Below, in pieces: positions 46,301-58,000 of a stretch of 64,000 nucleotides of DNA. Position numbers and translations under genes: made by a program. The DNA comes from Membranipora membranacea. Taxonomy: Eukaryota; Bryozoa; Gymnolaemata; Cheilostomatida; Membraniporidae. The DNA is taken from assembly GCA_914767715.1 (NCBI GenBank), contig OU612068.1, forward strand, positions 16,802,001 through 16,866,000, written 5' to 3'. The notes under the pieces are model-generated. The model had not been told where the DNA came from. It searched no databases and saw only the letters and a list, made by a program, of their open reading frames with translations. Each line of letters starts with the position of its first letter. The stretch's first letter is position 1.

Positions 46301-49300
46301 TGATAAGACGAAAGCTGGCAAATAAAAATACTAATTTCAATCTCATTCTAATACTGCAATCAACAGTGAAATAACAATAAAAGGACCCTTACAAAAATTC
46401 AAAGAGAAAGAAGCTCAATGCTAGTCAAGTTTAGGTCTACTGATGGGAAATTCCTTCACAAAATATCATGTGTTGTGATAGCTTACCAAAGTTGTGTAGA
46501 GCATAGCTATGAGCCCTATAGAGAATATGGATATCCATATATCTAATCCAGTCACTGTCAAAATAATAACATATAAGACCATATTATAAGGGTAGAGAGA
46601 TCTGATCTTAGTAATAAACATGTGTAATTTAGTTAAAAATAGCTGGCAGTATATTGGCATTTAAAAATTAAAATGTGGATATTAAAATACCAACAAAAGA
46701 TAAGTTGACAGTTAACACAACAAACTGAGATTTTTAGGTGATGTTGATCATGACCGAAATTCGATCCTGTCTAAACCAGATGTTTTTTTATTTGGTTGTG
46801 ATTTGAAATTTCAAATGACTAATTAACAAAACTCATAGGGCACTGTCAAAAATGATACGATTATAACCAAGGTGGGGGCAGCTACCGGGTTTTGCATGTC
46901 AAGCACCAAAAGCTAAATTGAGCTTAGCAAATGTCAATAGCGCTAGCGCTGGCCTTGTCTTGCCAAAATTAAAATGACAGTTCCACGTATCATCATATCA
47001 TGGTCACATTAATGAATTAGGATTATGATTTCTTCCACGTAACTCCATAAGTAGCAGAAAAATTGATGTGTCCTTTACAATCATTTGCGTTAACCTCAGT
47101 CCGCCTACCCTTGACTTGAAACTTTACACAAGTTATTCCAAATACAAATGGTTGAAACTTGAAACCATTAAACATAGGGGTCAACTGTGTGCTTCATAAA
47201 AAAAAAGAATAGCCAGTTACAGCGGTCAAGGTTATAGGGTAACTGGTAACTACTCCACCCAAACCTCAGGCCAAAGCCGGCCTGTTGAATAGGGCTGTCA
47301 TATAAGCCCAGACGCATACAACAATAAAAAAATGTTAGGATGTAGCGACAACCAAAATATCGTAAACCTGACGTGACAAATATGAGAATATCTCACCTGC
47401 TGCAATAGATATAGCTGGTCCGTAAATTGATACAGCAGAAAGTAGCATCTGATGAATGGAATAACAGGCATTTTTATATGAACGTTCAATGTAATAAAAT
47501 ACTTACTGAAAACAAAAGTGGTGTCGCTTGATCAATCATTGAGAATACAAATCATACAAAGAGTTTTTTCATCATGTATACCAATATTACTCAAATAGCA
47601 AAGTTTACATTTTAGTTCTAGTGAACACTTTTTGCATGTGTGATAAGATTTTGAACGAAATTACCAGAATTCTAATCTTAAAAACTGATATAAAGTAGCA
47701 AATATTACACCATTATATAAGAGCTTACCATCGAGATGAGAACAGCGATTACGACAACTAACTTCAATGGTCTCCCAAATCTGATCTCTATATACTACAA
47801 AATTAGAGAGCTGACTACGTGTTGATATACATAATCAGTTTCAAATCAATTTGTAAAGTTTAAAAGTTGTGGATCAAATTTTCATTGCTTAGACACAACT
47901 TTTTGGAGTGACAACTTTAGTACACTAAAATAATAATAATTTTTTCTTTCTTCCTTTGATTGATGGGATTTATTTAGAAAAATACAGTGGAGCTTCATGT
48001 CTTGGTTTCCTAAACATCGATCAACATCATGTGTACAGCTTGGCAGGCAGGGTAGAACAAGTTTGTTCCCTCTGTGGTGGCAGAGGGATATTGCAAATGT
48101 TTGGTATATGGCGCGGCGCCTCAATACCAGACATTTGCAATATCCCTCCGCCACCACGGAGGGAACAAACTTGAGCTACAGGCAGAGTACTTGTCATGTT
48201 CCTGGATGGGGACGGTTAGAAATTATGGCAGTACTTGCAGCTTAAATGATTGTTAGCACCAAGCATAAAACAAGGTGAAGGCCATAGGATTCTCAGAAAA
48301 TGACTTTGAGTGCTATGAACTCATTGATGACTTTTGTACAGCTTCGCACGCAGGGTACTTGTCAGGTTACTGATGACGGTTAGAAAATATTCGCAGTAAT
48401 CAGCAAAAATGATTGCTAGCACTTGGCATATAAAACAAGGTGAAGGTCATAGGATTCTCAGAAAATGAGTGCAATGAACTCATTGATGACTTTTTTACAG
48501 TTTGGCACACAGGGAACTTGTCAGGTTACAAGGTGAAGGTCATAGGATTCAGATAAAATGAATGCAATGAATTCCTCGAAGAATGAATAAACGAAGGGTT
48601 GTAAAATCTTGATGATTGATGATGATTTGATAACATAATGTCGCTTGTGATTTCGTTTTGTGAGTTATGGTGGAAAGGATATAAAATTTTATTGCCTCAG
48701 AAATGTGGCTGTGTCATAAATAAATTTAGGCTTTGAGTGGTTTATCGGAAATGACATAAAAAAATGTGTCCAGTAAAAGGTGCACTCTTATTTTCAGCAT
48801 ATGAATGCACAAGACATGTTTGCATATAAAATATATCCCATACAAAAACCACCTGTTTGTCTATGTTTAGTGTTAACAACTTTATATCTTACAGGTAAAC
48901 GCGGCAAAGATTATAAATAGTACTATTGCTGTAGACAGGTAATGAGGGAGGCTCATGTCATAGTGATCGGGCCGCACAATGATTGAAAGCGGTGATAATA
49001 CTATGACTGCCATATCTTTAAGGTAATACTTTAGAATTGAATATGATAGTTTACCTGATAGAGGCTGACGACTTTGAGTTTCTCGTACAAAGGTAGAAAG
49101 AAAACCAGAGCCACAATGACTCCGACACTGCAACCGAGCGAATAATAAATACAGCCAGTTCCATATATGTATGCCTCCGCAGGTAAGCCTATTATGGCGG
49201 TTGACGATGTGTAGCTAAAGAAATAAATAAATTGGGTTGCATTGCAAATGACGAGAATACATTATTGAAGCTCAAATTGTGGGCAAAGATCAGCAAGGTG

Positions 49301-49590
49301 GACTTCCTTGAACGTAGTAAAAACTACACAAAGTAACTGATTTTGTCAAATGAATTAAAGTTGAAATGGGAACGATAATCTTACGTCGCTGTAAGGCTGC
49401 ACGCCACAGGGAACCAGTGCATACTTCTGTCAGCAAGCAAATACTCTTTCGTTGTTTTTTGCTTGCCTCCTGTACAGGCATAAAATATACCAATCGCAGC
49501 CGATACAGCAAGTATCAGAGACAGCACCAGGTAATCTTGCCATTTGAAGAAGATGAAGTCTTCCTGTACAAATGAGCTGTTTGTATCCAT
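40391..49590 (-). CDS. SLC5-family Na+/solute cotransporter C, complete
   Basis: A close paralogue of gene B with the same 15-exon structure and lengths, again joining in frame to 616 residues. Exons: 49385-49590, 49055-49214, 47729-47794, 47397-47448, 46487-46554, 46077-46234, 45645-45794, 44849-44978, 44059-44147, 43642-43825, 43252-43369, 42690-42852, 41326-41426, 41006-41148 and 40391-40453. Translations differ from B at only a few residues per exon. At the exon 1/2 junction C encodes Thr where B and A1 encode Ser (donor context GAC-GTAAGA). The exon 12 donor is GTTTGT. Introns carry insertions absent from B and D (41571-41953, 42036-42594, 44236-44460). Intron 8 lacks about 370 bp present in B and D, which alters the tract before exon 9, though the CAG acceptor remains. 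Confidence 0.93.
41571..41953 (+). mobile_element. 5'-truncated non-LTR retroelement or SINE tail in intron 12 of C
   Basis: About 380 bp are inserted relative to genes B and D. The insert ends AAAACCTCAATAAATAAATA, a tetranucleotide tail. Its last 80 bp resemble the 9456-9820 insert read on the other strand. The target is AT-rich, so the TSD (about ATAAT) is ambiguous. Confidence 0.75.
42032..42598. mobile_element. 559-bp MITE with TTAA target duplication
   Basis: The element 42036-42594 has perfect 14-bp terminal inverted repeats AGCATCCATGAAAT and is flanked by TTAA on both sides. Genes B and D show the uninterrupted site (GTTAAGTGG). TTAA duplication points to a piggyBac-like transposase; a TA duplication with one more base in each end cannot be excluded. 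No coding capacity was seen. Confidence 0.85.
44236..44460 (+). mobile_element. 5'-truncated non-LTR retroelement tail in intron 8 of C
   Basis: Genes B and D read CCGAGTTTTCAAAGTTAGATCC without interruption; in C about 225 bp intervene. The insert includes AATAAAGTACTCATCAATCA, an AATAAA followed by an ATCA microsatellite of the kind that ends many non-LTR elements. Confidence 0.55.
48059..48172. repeat. Long near-perfect hairpin in intron 2, copy C
   Basis: Paralogue of the 31811-31925 hairpin at the same intron position. Arms remain well paired. Confidence 0.85.
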
Positions 49591-50496
49591 ACTGCTCCAC
49601 TAGTTGTTTTCTTACAGAACCCTACAATCAATTGGTAACAAAGGTACAACAAAAGGAACAATGTTGGATAGAGCTGGATCGAGTTCGACCCGTTGGCTTG
49701 CATTTCAAGTTACACCCTCTCTACAGATAGGAGTCAGGAATGGTCCAACGGTTGAGGGTACGGACTTGTGATCTTTGAGGTTGAAGTTCAATTCCCGGCA
49801 CTGGTACTCATATCACTGGTACACCATTCAACCTAGACAGGCCCTTAAAACGCAGAACGAAAAATTCCGGAGGTCCACTGTGTGTCTCAACACACCCCTT
49901 TGTCATTTGGACATAAATAGTAGCCGGGTTCCTTGCAGGTATTGATATGAGTGTAGGGTGAGGCACAAATTCTATTAGTCCCTGTGTTAAGAGATAACTC
50001 TCTCCGCTTCAAAAATAGGTTGCTTGTCAGTAGCGGGAGAGCTATACTGAATGTAGGGAAATGGATAAAACTTGTTATAGGGTTAGCGCAATAGCATTTA
50101 TGCATTCATGGTTTATCGAAATATAATCAAATTGAAAAGATGGTTTAAAAACTTTTGAACACAAATTTGTAAATGATACCACCTCACAGAAGGTATTAGC
50201 ATTGATCATGAAGGCTAAACTTCTACTAGAACCACATTTGCCTGAACAAGTTGTCAAAGCAACTCTCAATTGGCTGAGTGCCATGTGGTTCAGCCTGCAC
50301 TGTTGCGTCATTTACAGCTATGGGTTGTCATATTGGCTACGTCTATGAGCTGACACAAAGCTTTATTTCAATATTAATAAATAATATCTATTAATGTGAA
50401 ATAAATCTTTGTGTCACGGTATAAATTTACCAGGTCATTTTCTGTGAATGTTGTTGAAACATGATGGTGCAGTTTTCTTTGCCCATAATAACCTTA
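49591..50496. other. Upstream region of gene C
   Basis: The first 450 bp match the region upstream of gene B (33247-33720), including the tRNA-like sequence. Positions 50050-50290 match 36931-37160, and 50375-50485 match 6120-6235. No promoter element could be defined with confidence. Confidence 0.5.
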
Positions 50497-53155
50497 CTCA
50501 GTTCATTAAAAGTATTTGCTGAATTTAGTGATTATCTCCTCCTGACCAATCTTTGAACTTCACTCTAGGGAAGTGTATTTATCATAGGTGAATTTAACCC
50601 ACATTTAATTATGTATTATACTCATATAAACCCAATGAGCCACAATAATATTTAGAAAAATATCATTTTTCAAAGAAATCTACAAAAAACAGCCGTTACT
50701 AACAAAGCAATGTATCGCAACACTACTTCCAATAGTCCGATTTTTTCCAAATTCTTTTGGTTATTTAAAATAGGGCTCTCCAGATATTCCGATTTTTGCA
50801 TCATTGTAAATTGCATACAAGCCAAATGTAACATGTACTTGTAGGCTATATCTTTTTTTTTAAAGTATGCCTGATGTATGCTTATGATTGCGCAATACAC
50901 CAGAGACCTTAGCCTTTGATATACTCTCTTTGTCTAAACAAAGCCCTTTCTATAACAAGCTTTCAATTCAATCAATGTATGAGGCACAATAATCCTATGT
51001 CCCAACTGCCACAAGTACAATTATAATCTGCTACAGGTAGCTTAATACTGTTAATACCAAAGATTATAAATTGTTAATACTACATTTTACAAAATATTCT
51101 GATTATGAAATAATTTATTGATGGCGCTGATTCGAATTGAGTAATTTAGCAGAAATCTCATCATTCAACATCAAATGTGGAAATAAGTCTCGGTCTTGAT
51201 TGGTTTCCCATCTTATTTCAACGCTTAATATCTCAACAAGATCTTTTATTCATGTATAGTTTAGTTGTAACAAGGGGTAACAGCGTTACTCCTTGGTTGT
51301 AATTTCCATGTATATAGGCCTATAGGTTAGCTCACCTTTGTCAAACATCTGATTGTCGGGGAAAGTGCATGAGTTTTATACAATTCAATTGGCTCGCCCC
51401 ACGACCAGTAGAGCCTCCTGAGCCAAGCTGCTAGAAGTGCATAGCAAGCTAGTGTAACCATGACGTGAACGATTATTGATATTATTATAATCTCATATGA
51501 TACATCCCTCCACAATATACTGACTCTTTGGGTTCGAAAAGATCTGCCTTGTACTTTTGGGATGGCTTATTCAGTCAATAAATTTAGAAATTGTGGCTAC
51601 AATAGATTATATTTTATTTGCTTCGATTATTTAATGCAGAAAGCGTGCTAACAAGAATGAAATGGATTTAAGAGTTCGTGGCATACATTAAGTGTGTCAG
51701 TCGCTCAGCACGCATGTGTTGGACGTCATGGGTTTGGTTAGCCCCCAGGGCTTGTCAATAGGCAGGCATGGGTAACTCTTTGATTACAGATTTTTGCAAG
51801 ATACTGATCTATGAATACTGAATTGCAATCTACCTATTATAATAAGGGGAAGGTTACCAAAATATGTGCATATCTTGGTACTGAGCATAGGGATTCATAA
51901 GTTAAAATTGAGATAGGAGCTGGACAATGTTTAACACAGCGTAATTTATTATGCTAGCACAATTTCAATTTGTAAGCAGAGGCTGTACACACAGCAAACT
52001 TCTCATATAGTGTTATCATGTGTTGCTTTTCATAATAATTTCTTCTTGTGTGGCTAATTTTAAATTGTTTTTTAAAACAGGCGCTTGAGCTATTGTTTGA
52101 GGACGAGATTAAGTGAACATAATCTCATAATTGTGTTGATTTGCGTTGTCGCAATGTCTCTCTGTTTAGTCCTGCAATCAAATGAATTACTATGTAGTGC
52201 TCTCATATTTACAGGTAGGCATACTAGAAGTGATTGCTGGCACGAGGCTTACAAAACCATGGCTAATAATTTAGGCTAGCACAATATAATTTTGAATATT
52301 ATCTGCTAAGGCCCCTGTAACTCCTTGCTCTCTGCATGGCATCACAGCCCTCAACACTGTGAACGATAATATCCTCATGACAGGTAGATACCATAGTAAA
52401 TATGTTTCATACTGTGATTTATCTGGATACCCAACTATAACCATATTGACTTCAAGCTGTTGATGGCATATGGTAAAGGAGCTATTAGTGACTGCATTTG
52501 AAAAATTTCTAGCTCAAATTAAGCTGCAAAATAAAATCCCTCATGCCTTCTCGGGTGTTTACCTGATCATAATTGAATAGTAACTAGAAACTAGAAGTAT
52601 TTTATATATGATATGATATGCCTCTATAATATCAATACTACTACTATTAGGGCTTCTTTGAGGGAAAGATTTGGGATTTGAACATGACACTTATTTTTGC
52701 TCAAATCAGCAGCACTGCCCAATCTACTCTTAAACATTTTGCTTGAAAGACAGTAATTTATTTTTGAAACAACCCTGATAAACTTCAATAATCTTTAATT
52801 GCCATTGTTTCCTCGATTAATCTTTGTTTGAAATGCAAGTGTCAAAACCTTCTTGTGTATTTCTTGGGAGTAAAATATTTTATTATTGTTTGATGGGTAT
52901 CCCTGGCTCAAACTTTGTTCAATCACTGGATATGGTGGGTTGATTCAAGTACCAGTAGATGAATTATGCGACCTTATTAAATCCACCCGCTCAAAAACTA
53001 TTACCTAGTCCAGTAAAAATTAAAAGCAGTATTGAATTTGGATTGGAAATAGTAAATCAAATATCTATCGCTACCTATTCTATTATTATCTTGCAAGTAT
53101 AAGGGTATGGAGAGTTATTTAACAAGATTGACACAATTGATTGTTCTGGTTGTTG
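50497..53155. repeat. Spacer block, orientation 2 (inverted relative to 33950-36930)
   Basis: The complement of this block matches 33950-36930 along most of its length. It lacks the hAT-like MITE at 34810-35173 and has gained the minute insertion at 51271-51295. Confidence 0.8.
51264..51302. mobile_element. Minute palindromic insertion, 25 bp, with empty site
   Basis: The insert 51271-51295 starts CAAGGGGTAAC and ends GTTACTCCTTG. It is flanked by perfect GTTGTAA repeats at 51264-51270 and 51296-51302. The inverted paralogue near 36165-36178 (GGAAATTACAACTTAAC) has a single copy of the target and no insert. Confidence 0.8.
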
Positions 53156-53161
53156 CTTGTG

Positions 53162-54105
53162 CTTGTTTTTTACTTATTGAGATTATGCCAAACAAAAGGT
53201 AACTGCTGAAATTCTAGAAACGATTGCAACTTTTTCCAATAATATACTTTTTTGAGAGTATTCAATCACTTGGGCAATGATCTTGGGTTAACTCTGTTAC
53301 TGAACCAGCATGGTGGGAGCAGGGAGAATGATGGGAGAGAGTTTGCAATTGAATTAATTCAAAGTTTTCAATTTAATATTTATTTTTAACATACGAATCT
53401 ATGAGAAGTAAATCCTTATGCATCAGATATCAAAACTCAAAATATAACTTTTTGGTTGACTGGTACTTTAAAGCATTGCATGATTTTTTGATTTGATAGC
53501 AATAATTCTGGGCCCTATTATCTTTTGCTGATTGGTGTCAATGAAAGGGAACATTGCAATGGCTCCATTTAGGCAGACACCAATATCAATAAAAACGCAT
53601 TTACCTGCAAGTGCTTGTACATACCCAAAAAATATTACTAAGGCACATTTTCAACTGTTAAATCCATCCATTGTACTCTGTACCACAGAATACCAGGTAG
53701 TAAAAGGTACAATATATGACTAACCATGTCAGGCTGCTGTGTTTGGCAAGGCTCTGCTATTACACCTTGCCTGTACTCACCCATCGTTTATGCAAAACCT
53801 GAAGCTGAGCTGAACAGGTTAACAACTCACCTTATCCGTTGAGAATTTAGCAGAGCTCTGAAAACCGAACTGTTCAACCCAATGTTCTTCAAGTAAGTGT
53901 TCATATGGAAGTGACCTCCATCATGACACTCTGGTGGTTATATTGATGTCACAAGTTAAACTGTGATTATTATCAGATAAATAACTGATCGATTTGTAGG
54001 GCCTTGTCAAGGATGAGGCGGCATTTAACGGATTAGAATCACACCAGAAAGAAGCCCTTTATTCTCAACTGTCATGGTGACACTGCTCTTTCTAAAATTA
54101 AGTTA
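53162..54105. repeat. Shared spacer block
   Basis: Matches 8512-9455 closely, but lacks the left arm of the 8745-8788 palindrome and the 9456-9820 insert at its end. Confidence 0.75.
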
Positions 54106-54580
54106 ATCGATCAAACGAAAACATCCTCAAAAAAACCGTAGGACTTGGCTGGGTGGGTGTCTCATGTAGTAGCCTGGGCCAACTGGTTCTTGTACATATT
54201 CCTTCTGGGGTGTGGTAGCGGCATTCCATCATCAACCAGAGCCCATTATGGTGAAAAAAAAATAAGCTTGAGAATGAAGATAAGTTGAAATGAAGATTAT
54301 AGATTATTTTCATGACTAGATGATTACATAATATAATATATATATAATATAATAGCTATATAACATGTGTCCAAACAACCAAACTGTCAAGAAGTTAGAT
54401 AACTGAATAATCATCTCATCTTCTGTAGCTTTGTTAAAATAACAGGGTTTTATGAAACCCGGGTTTTCTCCAGGCTGTCATCGATTCCCTGAATAATCTG
54501 AGTTTGAGAATTGTATACCGCATTCCAGTTGTCCTCTTTTTTGTTATGAGAGTATAACTCTTAAAACTTGCTCTCACTAC
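54106..54580. other. Spacer, no gene seen
   Basis: Positions 54106-54215 match 9821-9935, followed by AT-rich sequence. From about 54590 onward the 3' flank shared with gene C begins (matches 39915 onward). Confidence 0.4.
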
Positions 54581-54916
54581 AATAGATGAATTATATCCCA
54601 CAATGCAATTTTATTAATGATTCATAAATGATGGAAAAACCTTTATCTTTTTTATGTCTTTGACCCACTTTTACTTCCATGAACAAAAGTCGGCAAATAA
54701 AGAATAATGATACAGTGATTAATATAATGCTGAAAAAGTAAAATTATTATGCCCTAAAATTTTTTTGTTTTGTTCATGCTTTGTTTCTACAAAAAGTCAA
54801 TATGTGTGTGCGCACTGCTCAGCTCAAATTGCATGAGCTGATTTCTTTAAAATTATGTCACGGAAGTTTGTAGTTATCTGACTGGCTCCCTGCATCTGGA
54901 AGTCGTGTTCCTGTGC

Positions 54917-54922
54917 TTTATT
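54917..54922 (-). promoter_or_regulatory. Poly(A) signal of gene D
   Basis: AATAAA on the minus strand in the conserved 3' UTR, about 150 bp past the stop codon. Confidence 0.6.
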
Positions 54923-55067
54923 GCTTTCGTGGGTGACAGCTGAGATGACTGTAGCCTTGTTTATAAGCCATGCAAGGCATTATCGATGACATAGACACAG
55001 GTCATTTGAATGTTTCAGTTCTGATAACAGTTCTTTGTATTGAGGCCCTACATGTGGGTCGGATTAT

Positions 55068-58000
55068 TTAAAGTTTTGTGTTGTGATCTGTGTCATCTTC
55101 TTCATAGGCCTCATTTCCCTTTGATTGCTTCTAAAATAATTAATAATGGTACAAAATTGTCACGCAACCAAGTCTTCTAAGTTGGAGACATCTGTGTCAA
55201 GTCAATCACCTGTTCTTTGGATTGTAGGCTTGTAGTAAAATAAAGACAAACCAATTTGAGAATTAGCAGAATGACCAATTGAGAATGACCAACATAGGCA
55301 TACTGTTGAATAAAGTTTGACTTAGTTTGAATGCTATCGGGATTACTCTCCCACTACTGATAAACCTCTGCTCATCAGTGAAGAGAAGCAACTCCAACTT
55401 CAGGCAAACCGAATCAAACTTGATCATGGTAAGAAGTTTGTCCCACCCTCCCTGATCTAGGTCATACTCGTTGTAATAGATAAATCTCCAGAAAGTAATA
55501 ATAATGAGCACTTCGTCAATGTTAAATGGAAGGTCTCAGCAAGGTTTGAACTTTCTAGACTATCAATGGGATTGGGGAAACATATTTAGATTTGCTTTAG
55601 AGTAAAAAATCATCAGCCATACGGGCAGTGTCTTATTTCCTCGTTGAGTTTTGTGATGCGTTCACTGTCACTCACACTCAGCTTTCCCAATATGATATCA
55701 ACAAAGATGAGATAATTTCACTCACCATTTTTATATCATAGTTGTTGTCATCTGATTGTGTTGTGTCATGATAAATGGCTGCTCTCCATGATGCTGGCAT
55801 CAGGCAGCATTTATTCAGTATGTAGGGGGAGAGATGTGAGTCGTCAACTTTTTGTATTTTTTTGGTTGCTACAATAAAGATAGAATGAAAATATACATTG
55901 TATACACAGATATACTGCACCTCAAACTTCCTCATCTATATATCATTTGAATTTTATTGGTTTCCCATATTACTATACATGGTTTTATATTTCATTGTTG
56001 GTATGTTGGTGAAAGTTGATTCAGGAAATCACTATAAGAACTTACAAAATATGAGACTGGCGATCAGTGTGACGAGGAATGATACAAGACATCCTCCTAC
56101 AGAGGTCCAGTTATAAGACTGATCAAATAATGCTAGAAATCCTGTTCTGTAAAAAGGAGAGCATAAAAATATATAAAATAGAAAACATTATATTATCGTA
56201 TACTTTATTATATTTTGTCATGTTAAGTTATTTTATGTTATGTAATGTAATGCTATGTAATTTTAGATTTAAATATATCATATCATAATATAATATAATA
56301 TCAATTCATATCACATTATAAAACATAATATTATTAAAACATTGTATTGAATTTTGTTATAATATGTTAAGTGGTCGGTAACTTTTTCATGTTTATTTTC
56401 TACCAAGTTTTTCACATTTCCAAAGATTGATTTCCAAAATAGATAGGTAATGGATACAAACTTGTAATGAGGTTTTCCGTCGAAAGCTACCGGATCAAAC
56501 ATCGGTGATGTGAGATTAGCTAGCATACTGCTGTCTGTTATATTACAGCCTGCTGTAGAAGTCGGGTATTTACTCTGGTACGGGTTAGCCACTATACCTC
56601 CTATGCCAATTAATGCCCCATACGCTGTAAAAATAATGATCAAATAGAGTAAGAACTGCCCCTCAACTAGATAGGGGAGGTAAGTCAAACATTTTATAGA
56701 TATGCCCTGAGAATTTCAGTTGTTGTGTGACATTATGTTTCAATTGCGCTGTGTCAATCCCTTGAATTACTTACATATATTATCTATTTAATATACAGTT
56801 AGGGTTAGATATGTAATCCAATCCTGAACGAGACAAATTAACTACTATATCAGGAGACCTGACATTTCACCGACATAAATTTCATCGCATCTGATTATTC
56901 AGGTTGTTTTTCTAAAGACAATGTTATAATATTGCTTTCAACGAATTCAACCGATTTCAATGCTATAAAATGAACGGAATTCTAGTTGTAAATTTTTCAG
57001 ACCTGCTCCGAAGATAAAGCCAATGAAGCCTCCCTTGGTGTTTGTCACTGGTACGTAGATAGCCGCGATAAACAGACCTAACATTGGTCCGCCAAACATT
57101 CCAATAAAGACTATTGTTGCCTGAAAAGTATACCATTTTTAACTTCATGTAAGGTTCAGCAACAACAGCTTACATGCTATGGTTTGATAATTCAGACTAT
57201 AAGACTGTGTGAGTCGGGATCAAGTAGGAGTTGACAAAGCAAAGGTCAATGTTATACGTTTTTGAATAGCATGGGCACTGAGGAGTTTTTTACAGAAATT
57301 TTCATTTTAAAGTTCACCTGGTGAAAAATAAGTATTATAACAGTTTTATATATATAATATATAACAGATATTCAGTATACTTACAGCAATGATTCCTTTT
57401 CCAGCAAACTTGATGAGAACCACAAGTAGAAGTGACACTATCCCCAGAGATAATGCTATGACCTTAGATACAACTGTGGCTTTCTTGTCTGCTAATCCAG
57501 GCTTGCATGGCCTCACGAAATCCTCAAGTATAACAAGTGCTCCAGAATTCAGCAAAGAACTTATTGTACTAAAACAAGAAATATAACATCATCTTTCTAT
57601 GGTTGTGACTTTCAACTGCTAACAAACTCTCTCCAAAAAATTGATCATCTTTCTCTATCAAGAAATGAAAACTTGTCAGCCAACGTTATTCAAAGTTAAA
57701 GTGATAGCTTATAATGCTGCTGTGCTTGGAGTTGCCTTCTCATTAGTCATGGACAGAAAACATTGAGAATACTAATACTGTACTGTAGCACTCTTTATAT
57801 GTACCTGAGAGAAGAGCTGAAAATAGCCGACATGAGAAGACCAGGAAGACCAGGTAGATGTCCAAATAACCTCATCACATATAGAGGGTAAAGCTGTAAA
57901 AATATGTGTATACATACATATATGAGGGTACAATACAAACAATCAATAACCATCGATGCGTTGCTATACTACTTTTATATCATACTGACAATCTTAGATA

